The notes beneath the pieces are model-generated. The model worked only from the letters and a program-made list of their open reading frames with translations. It was not told where the DNA came from and did not search any database. The translations under genes were made by a program, and so were the position numbers. A stretch of 64,000 nucleotides of DNA from Gemmatimonadales bacterium (GTDB lineage Bacteria; Gemmatimonadota; Gemmatimonadetes; Gemmatimonadales; GWC2-71-9): assembly GCA_041390145.1 (NCBI GenBank), contig JAWKQM010000002.1:248001-312000 (forward strand), given 5' to 3'. This document shows positions 31,849-40,275 of this stretch, in pieces. The stretch's first letter is position 1. Each line of letters begins with the position of its first letter.

Positions 31849-33545
31849 TCGTCTTCCTCAGCCGACCATTTGGCGGGCAGGAATATGGTGAAGGTGGTTC
31901 CCTCGCCGACCGTCGAGGTCACCGTAATCAAACCCCGGTGCGCCTCCACCGCCCGCTGGACGATGGCAAGCCCGAGCCCGCTGCCACCCGGACGGCCGCT
32001 TACGAAGGGCTGGAAGAGCCGGTCGGTAAGCTCCTCTGGAATGCCGGGACCGTCGTCGATCACGTCGAGCCGGATCGGCGACTCGATTCCGCTGCCCCGT
32101 GGCACGTCGCTTTGCAGGGCGGGCCCGATGCGCACCGTCACGTTGACCGGCCCCGCGGCGGCTTGCACCGCATTCAACACCAGGTTGGCAATCACGCGGT
32201 GCAGGAGGTCCTCATCCGCATCGATAATGGCCACGGGGCCCGTCACCTGCAACACCGTGTCGGCATGGCACTCCGGGTGCGCCTCGACCAGGTGGACCGC
32301 GGCCGTCGCAATCTCGCGCAGGTCCACCGGCTCCCGTCGCGCGGCGCGAACCCGTGAGAAGTCGAGGAACTCGCTCAGGAGCCGGCTGAGCCGGTCCGCC
32401 TCGCGCACGATCAGCGTGGCCAGCGTCCGCTCGTCGTCGCCGGCGCCCGTGGCCGCGGCAAGCTGTTCCACCGAGCTCCGGATCGAGGCGAGGGGGTTCC
32501 GGATCTCGTGCGCCAGCGAGGCGCTCAGCGAAGCCACCGCCTCCAGCCGCTCGGCGCGCAGGTGCAGCTCCTGCAGATGCTTGCTCTCGGAAATATCGTT
32601 GAAGAGCGCCGTCACCGACGGGTGCTGGGAGGTCTCGCGGGCAAAGGTTGTCGTCATGAGCCCGATCGGGAAGGAGCTTCCGTCCTCCCGAAAGACGATC
32701 CCCTCGGCGCGATTTACCTTGCGTCCACTCCGGATGCCGGCCACCAGGCAGGCCCACAACTCGGAACTCTTGGACTTGAGGCTATCGAGGACCGGCAGGC
32801 CGACCTGGGTATTGCCATCAATGCCAAGCAGCCGCTCGGCTGTTGGATTGATGAACGCCAGCCGACCGAAGCCATCTACGGTCAGCACGCCGGAGCGGAT
32901 ATTGAGCAGGATGTCGTCTGCCTCGAGCCGGACCCGACGCAACTCCAGTTCAAGCGTATCCTGTTCGGCGCCGGCCTGCCGGAGGCGTGCGCCCAGGGCC
33001 GCGACGATGCCGAAGACGGTGTTGAAGATGACCACCTGGCCCCAGAACGCGAGGCCGAGCCCCCCACCATCGAGCATGCCCACCAGGAAGTAGAGGGCAC
33101 TGGCCAGGAGCGACACCATGATCCCCGCCCAGAGCGGCAACAGGACGGCGTAGGCGGCGAGCACCACGACGTACAGCGCCGAGAGCGGGCTGTCCGCCCC
33201 ACCGGTGAAGTGCACCAGGGTGGTCACGAGGCCAAGGTCCACCACCGCCTGCACGGTCAGGAAGACCGGCCCCATGTTCCTGTTGTTGATCCAGACCGCC
33301 CACCAGCCGTACGCGGTGACGGTAAAGGCCAGCAGCACCGAAATCGTGACGATGAAGGAGACGTCGGGCGACCGGGTCCAGGAGAGCGAGGCCCCGAGCA
33401 GCGTGGCGACCGCCAGCACCATCCGGGCGGCGAAGAGCCAGGCAATCAGCCGACGCGGCGACGGCAGCGCCCACCCCAGCCCCCGCCGGCCCGAAGGCAC
33501 GGCCACGGGCGTCGCTCCAGTGTCGGGCGGTGTGGCGGGATCCAT
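31845..33545 (-). CDS. pilS: Sensor histidine kinase PilS
   Basis: This kinase of about 566 residues has a hydrophobic N-terminal half with about six membrane helices (about 30-195), a PAS domain (about 205-315), a HisKA domain with AHEIRNPLASIR and an HATPase domain with VIDDGPGIP. That layout matches PilS. It is the first gene of pilS-pilR, with a plausible sigma-70 promoter upstream. In other bacteria PilS responds to unassembled pilin in the membrane and adjusts pilA transcription. The ATG at 33545 is preferred because the open frame upstream holds promoter elements. Confidence 0.92.
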   Translation of the reverse strand: MDPATPPDTGATPVAVPSGRRGLGWALPSPRRLIAWLFAARMVLAVATLLGASLSWTRSPDVSFIVTISVLLAFTVTAYGWWAVWINNRNMGPVFLTVQAVVDLGLVTTLVHFTGGADSPLSALYVVVLAAYAVLLPLWAGIMVSLLASALYFLVGMLDGGGLGLAFWGQVVIFNTVFGIVAALGARLRQAGAEQDTLELELRRVRLEADDILLNIRSGVLTVDGFGRLAFINPTAERLLGIDGNTQVGLPVLDSLKSKSSELWACLVAGIRSGRKVNRAEGIVFREDGSSFPIGLMTTTFARETSQHPSVTALFNDISESKHLQELHLRAERLEAVASLSASLAHEIRNPLASIRSSVEQLAAATGAGDDERTLATLIVREADRLSRLLSEFLDFSRVRAARREPVDLREIATAAVHLVEAHPECHADTVLQVTGPVAIIDADEDLLHRVIANLVLNAVQAAAGPVNVTVRIGPALQSDVPRGSGIESPIRLDVIDDGPGIPEELTDRLFQPFVSGRPGGSGLGLAIVQRAVEAHRGLITVTSTVGEGTTFTIFLPAKWSAEEDE

Positions 33546-33607
33546 GGGGCCTCGTCGGGGAAAGAACGCATCGGCGCCGGCGGCGCAATGCGGCGACTGA
33601 TGTAATA

Positions 33608-33637
33608 ATTGTAGGACGCCCTGCGTGTCGAGGGCAA
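33608..33637 (-). promoter_or_regulatory. Sigma-70-type promoter of pilS-pilR
   Basis: On the minus strand, TTGCCC (33637-33632) and TACAAT (33613-33608) are separated by 18 bases, matching four and five of six consensus bases. Transcription would start about 55 bases before the pilS ATG. It lies in the divergent gap with the DUF2461 gene. Confidence 0.5.
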
Positions 33638-33664
33638 GCGATTCGACCAAGGAGTGAATGACCG

Positions 33665-34408
33665 ATGCCTGCCAAGTCCGCTTCGACCCGGGCCGCCACC
33701 GCCGTAATCGGGCCCGACGCCCTCGCCTATCTGCGTGCCCTCGCCCGCCACAACAACCGGGAGTGGTTCACCGCCAACCGGCCCCGCTACGAGCAGAGCC
33801 TCCGCAAGCCGATGGCGGCGCTGGTGGAGGAGTTGGACGTCCGCCTGGCCTCCATCGCACCCGAGATTGTCGGCGATCCCCGCCGCTCGTTGTTCCGGAT
33901 CCACCGCGACGTGCGCTTTTCGAGGGACAAGTCGCCCTACAAGACCAACGCCGGGTGCTGGTTCTACCATCAGGACGCCGGGCGCGGGGTCGGCCAGGAT
34001 GCCGAGGGGGGTGCCGGGTACTACCTGCACCTGGAACCTGCCGGCTGCTTCGTGGCCGGAGGCATCTGGATGCCGGCGTCCGGATCGCTCGCCAAGCTGC
34101 GAGCGGCTCTCGCGGACAATCCGGCGGGTTTCGCCAAGATCGTCCGTGCACCCGCCTTCCGGCGCCGATATGGCCGGCTGAGCGAGGAGGGGATGCTGAA
34201 GCGGCTCCCCCGCGGCTACGCGCCGGGCCATCCCGCGGAGGAGTGGCTCCGCTACAAGTCGTTCATCGTGTCGCGCCCGCTCTCGCCGGCGATGGTGACG
34301 AGTCCGCGCCTGGTGTCCATGCTGGCGGCGGATTTTCGCGCGCTGCGTCCGTTTGTCCGGTGGTTGAACACCGCGCTGGGGCTGCGATCGAAGGTACGCC
34401 GGTATTGA
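33665..34408 (+). CDS. DUF2461 (TIGR02453) family protein
   Basis: This 247-residue protein carries the family hallmarks: NNREWFTANRPRYE near 29-42, the RIHRDVRFSRDKSPYKTN stretch near 78-95, and the later YAPGHPAEEWLRYKSF segment. The family is widespread in bacteria and its biochemical role is unknown to me. The start has GGAGTGA close upstream. It is transcribed divergently from pilS and ends just before a 94-bp palindromic element. An alternative reading frame (+1) also runs through it but lacks family motifs. Confidence 0.9.
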   Translation: MPAKSASTRAATAVIGPDALAYLRALARHNNREWFTANRPRYEQSLRKPMAALVEELDVRLASIAPEIVGDPRRSLFRIHRDVRFSRDKSPYKTNAGCWFYHQDAGRGVGQDAEGGAGYYLHLEPAGCFVAGGIWMPASGSLAKLRAALADNPAGFAKIVRAPAFRRRYGRLSEEGMLKRLPRGYAPGHPAEEWLRYKSFIVSRPLSPAMVTSPRLVSMLAADFRALRPFVRWLNTALGLRSKVRRY

Positions 34409-34413
34409 TCTGC

Positions 34414-34507
34414 TCTGTCATTGCGAGGCCGCGGAGCGGCCGACGCAATCTCGTGCCGGACCGAGCTTGCTTCGTCGGCCCCTGCGGGGCCTCCTCGCAA
34501 TGACAGA
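34414..34507. mobile_element. 94-bp palindromic element (REP/MITE-like)
   Basis: Perfect 15-bp terminal inverted repeats start TCTGTCATTGCGAGG (34414-34428) and end with the complement (34493-34507). Inside is a second perfect pair GGCCGACG/CGTCGGCC. It fills the space between two convergent genes. The GTCATTGCGAG core recurs in intergenic repeats of many unrelated genomes. It carries no gene. Confidence 0.75.
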
Positions 34508-34512
34508 ACTCG

Positions 34513-35643
34513 CTATTCAATCCGCTTGCTGAATCGCCGCACACTGAGCACGAGGAACAGCGTCGCGAGGACAACGAGGACGAGTGTCGGACCCCACAAC
34601 TCCACGATGCCGACGTTCTTGAGAATGATGCCCCGAAGCACCTTGAGAAAATGCGTGAGCGGCAGCACGAGGCCTATCCACTGCGCCACCAGCGGCATCG
34701 CCTCACGGGGGAACATGAACCCCGACAACAGGATGTTCGGCAGGAGGAAGAAGAAGCCGAGCTGCATCGCCTGCGCCTGCGTCCGGACCACGGTCGAAAT
34801 GAACAACCCCATCCCCAGGCTGGCCACGATGAACGCGAAGGTGAGCGCGTAGAGGAGCAGCAGGCTCCCGCGGATCGGGACGTTGAACAGCACCCGTCCG
34901 AGAATCAGGATCACCGTCATCTGCACATACCCGACCAGGATGAAGGGAACGATCTTCCCGATCATGAGGCTGGTCTTGTCGATGGGCGTGACAATCAACT
35001 GCTCGAGCGTGCCGCGCTCGCGCTCGCGCACGATGGACATCGAGGTGATCAGGATCATCGTGACGGACAGCAGGACGCCGATGATGCCGGGCACGATGTA
35101 CACCGCGCTGCGGAGCCCCGGGTTGTACCAGGGGCGCACACGGATCTCGATGGGCGGCCCACGCCCGGTGGTGCGCGACAGGATCGCGAGGGCGCGGGCC
35201 GACCCGGCTTGTGCCGCGCCGCCCATCGCCGCGCTGGACGCCAGCGGGTCGGCGGCGTCCACGATGACCTGTGCCTGGGCGGTGCGACCGCGGCGGAGAT
35301 CGGTCAGGTAGGTCGGCGGGATGACGAGGCCGGCCATCGCGCGCCCGGCACGGATCTCCTCGTCCAGCGCCTTCCGGTCGGGGACGTACCCCACGATGTC
35401 GAAGTTGCCGGTGTTCCGAAGCTGGTCCACCAGCGCGAGACTCTCCGAACTGCGCGATTCGTCGAGCACGACGGTCGGAAGGTGCCGCACCTCGGTCTGG
35501 ATGGCATAGCCGAACATGGCAAGCTGAATGGCGGGAATGCCCAGCATCATCCCGAGCGTGAGGCGGTCCCGGCGCATCTGGATGAATTCCTTCCAGAGCA
35601 TGGGCCAGACGGTGGACGCGGCCAGGCGCTCGCGGAGGCTCAT
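34513..35643 (-). CDS. ABC-2 type export permease
   Basis: This 376-residue membrane protein has one N-terminal helix (about 29-48), a large outer domain (about 50-170) and five C-terminal helices (about 178-370). The REREGT/ERERGTLEQL segment is typical of YhhJ/YbhS/YbhR-type ABC-2 permeases. With the ATPase and HlyD-like lipoprotein upstream it should export a drug or lipid-like compound. It starts in a four-base overlap with the ATPase gene. A single permease is present, so it would work as a homodimer. The substrate is unknown. Confidence 0.92.
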   Translation of the reverse strand: MSLRERLAASTVWPMLWKEFIQMRRDRLTLGMMLGIPAIQLAMFGYAIQTEVRHLPTVVLDESRSSESLALVDQLRNTGNFDIVGYVPDRKALDEEIRAGRAMAGLVIPPTYLTDLRRGRTAQAQVIVDAADPLASSAAMGGAAQAGSARALAILSRTTGRGPPIEIRVRPWYNPGLRSAVYIVPGIIGVLLSVTMILITSMSIVRERERGTLEQLIVTPIDKTSLMIGKIVPFILVGYVQMTVILILGRVLFNVPIRGSLLLLYALTFAFIVASLGMGLFISTVVRTQAQAMQLGFFFLLPNILLSGFMFPREAMPLVAQWIGLVLPLTHFLKVLRGIILKNVGIVELWGPTLVLVVLATLFLVLSVRRFSKRIE

Positions 35644-36386
35644 ACCGATACCCCCTCGTCACGCCGCTGCAGTTCGATGAAGACGTCCTCAATGCTCGGC
35701 TGATCGAACTGCTGCCGCACCTCTTCCGCCGTTCCCACCGCGATCAGGTGCCCCCGGGAGAGGAACGCCAGCCGGTGGCAGCGCTCCGCCTCGTCCATGT
35801 AGTGGGTCGTCACCAGGATGGTGATGCCCCGCTTCGCGAAGTCGTAAATCAACTCCCAGAACTGCCGGCGCGCCGCCGGATCGACGCCTGCCGTCGGCTC
35901 GTCGAGAAAGAGCACCTGGGGTCGGTGGGCCGTGGCGCAGGCGAGTGCGAGCCGCTGCTTCCACCCGCCGCTCAGCGTCCCGGCCATCTGGTGGAGCCGG
36001 TCACCAAGGCCGAGCTCGGCCACCAGTTCCTCCAGACGCCGGGCGCGCACGTCGCCGCGCAGCCCATAGACCGACGCGTAGAAGCGCATGTTCTCTTCCA
36101 CCGTCAGGTCGTCATAGAGCCCGAACCGCTGGGACATGTACCCGATCCGGCGTCGGACCTGTTCCGGTGCCACCGTCACATCGACCCCATCCACCGTGGC
36201 ACGACCACTGGTCGGTGCCATGAGCCCGGTGAGCATGCGAATGGTGGTGGTCTTGCCCGAGCCGTTCGGGCCCAGGAGCCCGAAGACTTCGCCACGACGC
36301 ACCGTGAGGTCGAGTCCCTCCACAGCGGCGACGTCTCCGAACACCTTGCGGAGCGCCTCCGTGTGAATGGCGGCAGTGTCGCTCAT
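35640..36386 (-). CDS. ABC transporter ATP-binding protein
   Basis: This ATPase of about 248 residues has Walker A GPNGSGKTT (about 38-46), signature TLSGGWKQR, Walker B VLFLDEPTAG and an H-loop TTHYMDEA. The start at 36386 is in a four-base overlap with the HlyD-like gene; the longer upstream frame lies inside that gene. It powers the adjacent ABC-2 permease. The family is the CcmA/YhhH type common in multidrug export operons. Confidence 0.95.
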   Translation of the reverse strand: MSDTAAIHTEALRKVFGDVAAVEGLDLTVRRGEVFGLLGPNGSGKTTTIRMLTGLMAPTSGRATVDGVDVTVAPEQVRRRIGYMSQRFGLYDDLTVEENMRFYASVYGLRGDVRARRLEELVAELGLGDRLHQMAGTLSGGWKQRLALACATAHRPQVLFLDEPTAGVDPAARRQFWELIYDFAKRGITILVTTHYMDEAERCHRLAFLSRGHLIAVGTAEEVRQQFDQPSIEDVFIELQRRDEGVSV

Positions 36387-37366
36387 GGGGTGGTGCCCGG
36401 GGAGATCGGAATCGTGACGGTGATGGGAAGGCCCGCCTTGAGCAATCCGGTCGAGTCGGGCGCGAAGTAGATCTTGAGGCCAAAGACGAGGTCGGCGCGC
36501 TCCTGTTCGGTGAGCGCCACCCGCGGGGTGAACTCCGCACTGGTGTTGATATAGTCGATGATGCCGTGAAAGGTGGCCCCATCCACGCCATCGAGCGCCC
36601 CCTCGACCTCCTGCCCGGCATGCACGTACGGCAGCATTCGCTCGCCCACGTACACTCGCGCCCACGGCCGCTGCGCCCGCGAAATCGTGACGGCGGCCTG
36701 CCCGGCGCCGACGACTTCGCCCGGCTGCACATGCCGCCCGGACACCACGCCCGGCACCGTGGAAATCAGGACGAGTTCCGCCACCGACGCCTGCACGGCG
36801 GCCACGGCTCCCCGCGCGCTCGCGACCTCCGCACGCGCCGCCTGAATCTGTTCAGTGCGTGCTCCCTCTTCCAGGAGACGGAGGGTTGCCGCGGCCGCAT
36901 CCCGCGTGGCGGCGGCGGTGGTGGCGGCCGCCTGGGCATTGTCGAGCTGTTGCTGACTGATGTTCGAGGCCTCAATCAGCTTCTTGGCCCGCCGCAGCTC
37001 GACCGCGGTGCGTTCCGCCTCGGCCTCGGCGGCCTCCACCTGCGCCCGTGCGCGCTGCAACTCGGCGGGGCGGGTCCCGCGTTCGAGTTCGAGCAGCTGC
37101 GCCTGGGCCGACTGCAGCCGGGCTTCCCGGATGGCAAGGTCGGGGGCGAGTGTGGCCTGCGTCAGCGTGGCAAGGGTGTCTCCGGGGAAGACAGAGTCCC
37201 CCTCCTCCACGTACACCCGGACCACGCGCGACGGGGCGATCGGGCCGATGTCCACCTCGTCCACCTGCAGCGTGCCGGTGGCGACGACATCACGCGGCTC
37301 CGCTCCAGAACAGGCGGCCAGCACGACGGCGGTGGTGATAGCAAAGTGGCGTGCACGTTTCATCAT
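36383..37366 (-). CDS. HlyD-family efflux adaptor lipoprotein
   Basis: This protein of about 327 residues has a lipobox ending VVLAAC at residue 19, a split biotinyl-lipoyl domain around a long helical hairpin (about 75-190, rich in Ala, Glu and Gln), and a C-terminal beta-barrel domain. It should join the ABC-2 transporter to an outer-membrane factor across the periplasm. The ATG at 37366 overlaps the tetR stop by four bases (ATGA). It is the second gene of tetR-hlyD-ATPase-permease. Confidence 0.92.
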   Translation of the reverse strand: MMKRARHFAITTAVVLAACSGAEPRDVVATGTLQVDEVDIGPIAPSRVVRVYVEEGDSVFPGDTLATLTQATLAPDLAIREARLQSAQAQLLELERGTRPAELQRARAQVEAAEAEAERTAVELRRAKKLIEASNISQQQLDNAQAAATTAAATRDAAAATLRLLEEGARTEQIQAARAEVASARGAVAAVQASVAELVLISTVPGVVSGRHVQPGEVVGAGQAAVTISRAQRPWARVYVGERMLPYVHAGQEVEGALDGVDGATFHGIIDYINTSAEFTPRVALTEQERADLVFGLKIYFAPDSTGLLKAGLPITVTIPISPGTTP

Positions 37367-37989
37367 GAGGGCCTCGTGGGACGGAGCGCCGAGATGGCGA
37401 AGTCGGCGGCATGCGCGGGAAAGGCATCTGCCCATTCAGATGGCGGGCCGGCAGTGCCGGCACCGACCAGGATGCCGATGGCCGGCCGCGCCACCTGGAA
37501 CCAGGCGACCTGGCTGATGACGGAAATGGCGGCACGGCGCGGGTCCAGATCAGGACGAAACTGCCCGGTGGCCTGGCCCTGTTCGATGATGCCGCAGAGC
37601 CGGCGGAAGAGGGTGGCAGCCAGGCGGGTCAACTGGCCCGCGGCATGTTCCGCTCCATGATCGAGGAGCTCGCGGACGAAGAGGTGGGGGCGATTGGGAT
37701 GGCGGCCAAAATAGGACGATTGCAGGGCAATGAAGGCCCGGACCGCCTGTTCCGGGTCGGGGTCACCAGTGAGCCGGTCCTGCCCCTCATCGATCAACCC
37801 GCCGAAGGCCCGCTCGAGCACGGCGTGATACAGGCCCTGCTTGTCGGGGAAGTAGTAGTACAGGAGGGCGGTATTGACCCCCGCCTCGCCGGCGATGGCC
37901 TTGATGGTGGTCGACCGAAACCCCTGGCGGGCAAAGAGCTGCTCGGCGGCGTCGAGGATCCCGGTGCGGGAGTCGTGAGGTGCGTCCAT
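37363..37989 (-). CDS. TetR-family transcriptional regulator
   Basis: This 208-residue protein has an N-terminal helix-turn-helix (about 10-57, including FRSTTIKAIAGEAGVNTALLYYYFPDK split across helices 2-4) and a helical ligand domain similar to the CecR/YbiH group that controls YhhJ-type export operons. It is the first gene of the operon, so it most likely represses its own operon. An inverted repeat overlapping the promoter 6-23 bases upstream is a good operator candidate. Confidence 0.92.
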   Translation of the reverse strand: MDAPHDSRTGILDAAEQLFARQGFRSTTIKAIAGEAGVNTALLYYYFPDKQGLYHAVLERAFGGLIDEGQDRLTGDPDPEQAVRAFIALQSSYFGRHPNRPHLFVRELLDHGAEHAAGQLTRLAATLFRRLCGIIEQGQATGQFRPDLDPRRAAISVISQVAWFQVARPAIGILVGAGTAGPPSEWADAFPAHAADFAISALRPTRPS

Positions 37990-37994
37990 AGTGG

Positions 37995-38026
37995 ACTAAT
38001 TAATCGTTTAGTTAACGAAATGTCAA
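37995..38026 (-). promoter_or_regulatory. Promoter and candidate TetR operator of the export operon
   Basis: On the minus strand a perfect TTGACA (38026-38021) is followed after 16 bases by ATTAAT (38004-37999). A perfect inverted repeat ACTAA-N8-TTAGT (37995-38012) overlaps the -10 region, the expected place for an autorepressor. The block is strikingly AT-rich against its surroundings. Confidence 0.65.
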
Positions 38027-38048
38027 TAGGACACGTACCCCCATGTGC

Positions 38049-38672
38049 TCACACGAGTTGCGCAACCACTTCGGGCCGGATCTCGTGCCCGCCCTCGAAC
38101 TCCACCACCTCGACGCTCACACCGGCCGCCCGGAACGAGGCCGCTTGTGCCTCCACCGCCGGCGCCGGGGCCCATTCCTCTTTTGCCCCAACCACATAGG
38201 TGAGGCGCATCGGGATCAGGGAGGCGGCGGAGATCTCCTCCGGCACCAGCCCACCCCAGCAGATGAGCCGCACCGGGGCTGGGGTGGTGGCCACCGCCCA
38301 CCGCGACGCCGTCGCCACGCCCTGCGAAAATCCGAGTACCGTGAGCGGGACTGGAGGGACTCGCAGCGCGCGCACCTGCTCCAGGTAGGCGAGGTAGTCC
38401 TCGATCTCCTGTGCCCTGTCCTCCCTGGTCATCCAGGAGGCTCCAACCTTGCCCGCCCCAGCCTCGAGGTAGAATCGCGAGAGTCCCTCCGGTGCCACGA
38501 GCAACCGGGAAGGAGTGGCGAGCGACGCGAACCCGCGCAGGAACCGCGACGCCAGCTGGCCATACCCGTGGAGCACCATCCACGCCTCGGATGCCGCCTC
38601 GCCGCCTTGTGAGAAACAGCGCGCGGAGCGCGTCACGGAGAGTCGATGTTCCCTCGGACTGAAGTCGCTCAT
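38049..38672 (-). CDS. Alpha/beta hydrolase of the phospholipase/carboxylesterase type
   Basis: This 207-residue hydrolase has a nucleophile elbow GFSQG (about 118-122), an early LHGYGQ oxyanion-type motif (about 34-39) and a C-terminal catalytic His in GGHEI. The fold size fits acyl-protein thioesterase or carboxylesterase relatives. It starts in a four-base overlap with arsC, so it is translated as the last gene of the arsenic operon; no arsenic role is known to me for this family. Longer upstream frame is discarded because it overlaps arsC. Confidence 0.85.
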   Translation of the reverse strand: MSDFSPREHRLSVTRSARCFSQGGEAASEAWMVLHGYGQLASRFLRGFASLATPSRLLVAPEGLSRFYLEAGAGKVGASWMTREDRAQEIEDYLAYLEQVRALRVPPVPLTVLGFSQGVATASRWAVATTPAPVRLICWGGLVPEEISAASLIPMRLTYVVGAKEEWAPAPAVEAQAASFRAAGVSVEVVEFEGGHEIRPEVVAQLV

Positions 38673-39157
38673 TCGGTTCCGATCTCCTTCACCCGGCGTT
38701 CGAGCGCCAGCCGCTCGAGCTTCTCGACGGGGAGCGCCAGGAAGAGGTCGATCCGGCGGCTCAGGGTGACGAAGGTATCGCGGAAGGCCGCCCGTTTCAC
38801 ATCGTCGCTCCCCTCCACCTCGGCGGGGTCCGGCATGCCCCAGTGGGCCAGCACCGGCTGCCCGGGGAAGTAGGGACAGCTCTCCTTGGCTCGGTCGCAC
38901 ACGGTAATCACGAAGTCCCAGTGCTCCCGCTCGAGGCCGTCCATTCCGCGTGGTGTCCTTCCCTGCCAGTCAATCCCCGCCTCGCCGAGCACCTCCACCG
39001 CGAATGGATTGACCCGTTCGGCGGGACGGGAGCCGGCGCTGGCCGCCTCGACCCGGCCTCGACCTTTGGCGGCGAAGAGCGCCTCGGCAATCTGGCTGCG
39101 GGCGGAATTACCGGTGCAGAGAATCAGGATGCGCATCGGCGGCGGCGTGGTTGGCAT
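38669..39157 (-). CDS. arsC: Arsenate reductase, thioredoxin-coupled ArsC (LMW-PTP fold)
   Basis: This 162-residue enzyme reduces arsenate to arsenite. It has the P-loop CTGNSAR (Cys14 to Arg20) and the redox pair Cys87-Cys94 in CDRAKESC, spaced as in the thioredoxin-dependent pI258-type enzyme. The C-terminus has an additional Arg/Leu-rich stretch. A start at 39136 (MRILIL) is also possible. It follows acr3 by eight bases, so the arsenite made here can be exported by Acr3 or methylated by ArsM. Confidence 0.93.
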   Translation of the reverse strand: MPTTPPPMRILILCTGNSARSQIAEALFAAKGRGRVEAASAGSRPAERVNPFAVEVLGEAGIDWQGRTPRGMDGLEREHWDFVITVCDRAKESCPYFPGQPVLAHWGMPDPAEVEGSDDVKRAAFRDTFVTLSRRIDLFLALPVEKLERLALERRVKEIGTE

Positions 39158-39165
39158 GGCAGGAC

Positions 39166-40275
39166 TCAGCGCGCGGGAGAGGAGGCAGAAGCTGCAGGGA
39201 AGAACCGACGGGCCCACAACGCCACGTACACCAGCCCGATCAGCGCCGGCACCTCGATGAGCGGACCGACCACCGCGGCCAGTGCCTCGCCTGAGGCGAT
39301 GCCGAACGTCCCGATGGCCACCGCGATGGCCAGCTCGAAGTTGTTGCCGGCGGCGGTGAAGGAGACGGCCGCCGCATCTTCGTACCGGAACCGGAGCCGC
39401 CAGGTGAGAAGCAGCGAGGTGCCAAACATCACGAGAAAGTAGAGCAGCAGGGGGAGCGCAATCCGGAACACGTCCCAGGGGCGGTCGAGAATCCGGTCGC
39501 CCTGCATCGCGAACATCAGGACGATCGTGTAGAGCAGGCCGAGCAGTGCCGTCGGGCCGATGCGGGGGAGAAAGGACCCTTCGTACCACTCCACACCGCG
39601 CCGGCGCACCAGGGTGCGACGGGTCCAGTAGCCGGCCAGGAGGGGGACCCCGAGGAAGATCAGCACCGAGCGCGCGATGTCGAGCATCGAGACATCGAGG
39701 CTTGCGGTGCTGCCGCCCAGCCAGCCGGGGATGACAGTCAGGAAGAGATAACCGAGGAACGAGTAGGTGAGCACCTGGAAGATGGAGTTGAGGGCGACCA
39801 ACACGGCCGCCAGCTCCCCCGACCCGCCCGCGAGGGTGTTCCAGATGAGCACCATCGCGATGCACCGCGCGAGCCCGACGATCACCAGGCCGTTGCGATA
39901 GGCCGGGAGGTCGGGCAGCAGCCACCAGGCAAGGGCAAACATCACCACAGGGCCGATGACCCAGTTGAGCACGAGGGATGTGCCGATCAGCCTGCGGTCG
40001 GCCACGTGCGAGCCGAGGCTTTCGTAGCGGACCTTGGCGAGCACAGGATACATCATCCACAGCAGCCCGAGCCCGATCGGCACGGAGACGCCGGCCACCT
40101 GCACCCGGTCAAGGAGTGCCCCGAGCCCCGGGAAGAGCCTGCCAAGCAGAAGGCCCGCTCCCATCGCTGCGAAAATCCAGAGGGGCAGATAGCGGTCGAG
40201 GGTGGAGAGGCGCTTCAGGACGCCGGCGCCGTGGACGACGCTGGCGTCCGTCGGAGATGCGGTCACTCGCAACAT
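39166..40275 (-). CDS. acr3: Arsenite efflux permease Acr3
   Basis: This 369-residue membrane protein of the BART superfamily has about ten helices and the family segments GLARCIAMVLIWNTLAGG (with the conserved Cys) and AGNNFELAIAVAIG. Acr3 extrudes arsenite using the proton-motive force. The first ATG overlaps arsM by 13 bases; an internal GTG at 40266 would give a neat four-base overlap. It is a core member of the arsR-arsM-acr3-arsC operon. Confidence 0.94.
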   Translation of the reverse strand: MLRVTASPTDASVVHGAGVLKRLSTLDRYLPLWIFAAMGAGLLLGRLFPGLGALLDRVQVAGVSVPIGLGLLWMMYPVLAKVRYESLGSHVADRRLIGTSLVLNWVIGPVVMFALAWWLLPDLPAYRNGLVIVGLARCIAMVLIWNTLAGGSGELAAVLVALNSIFQVLTYSFLGYLFLTVIPGWLGGSTASLDVSMLDIARSVLIFLGVPLLAGYWTRRTLVRRRGVEWYEGSFLPRIGPTALLGLLYTIVLMFAMQGDRILDRPWDVFRIALPLLLYFLVMFGTSLLLTWRLRFRYEDAAAVSFTAAGNNFELAIAVAIGTFGIASGEALAAVVGPLIEVPALIGLVYVALWARRFFPAASASSPAR

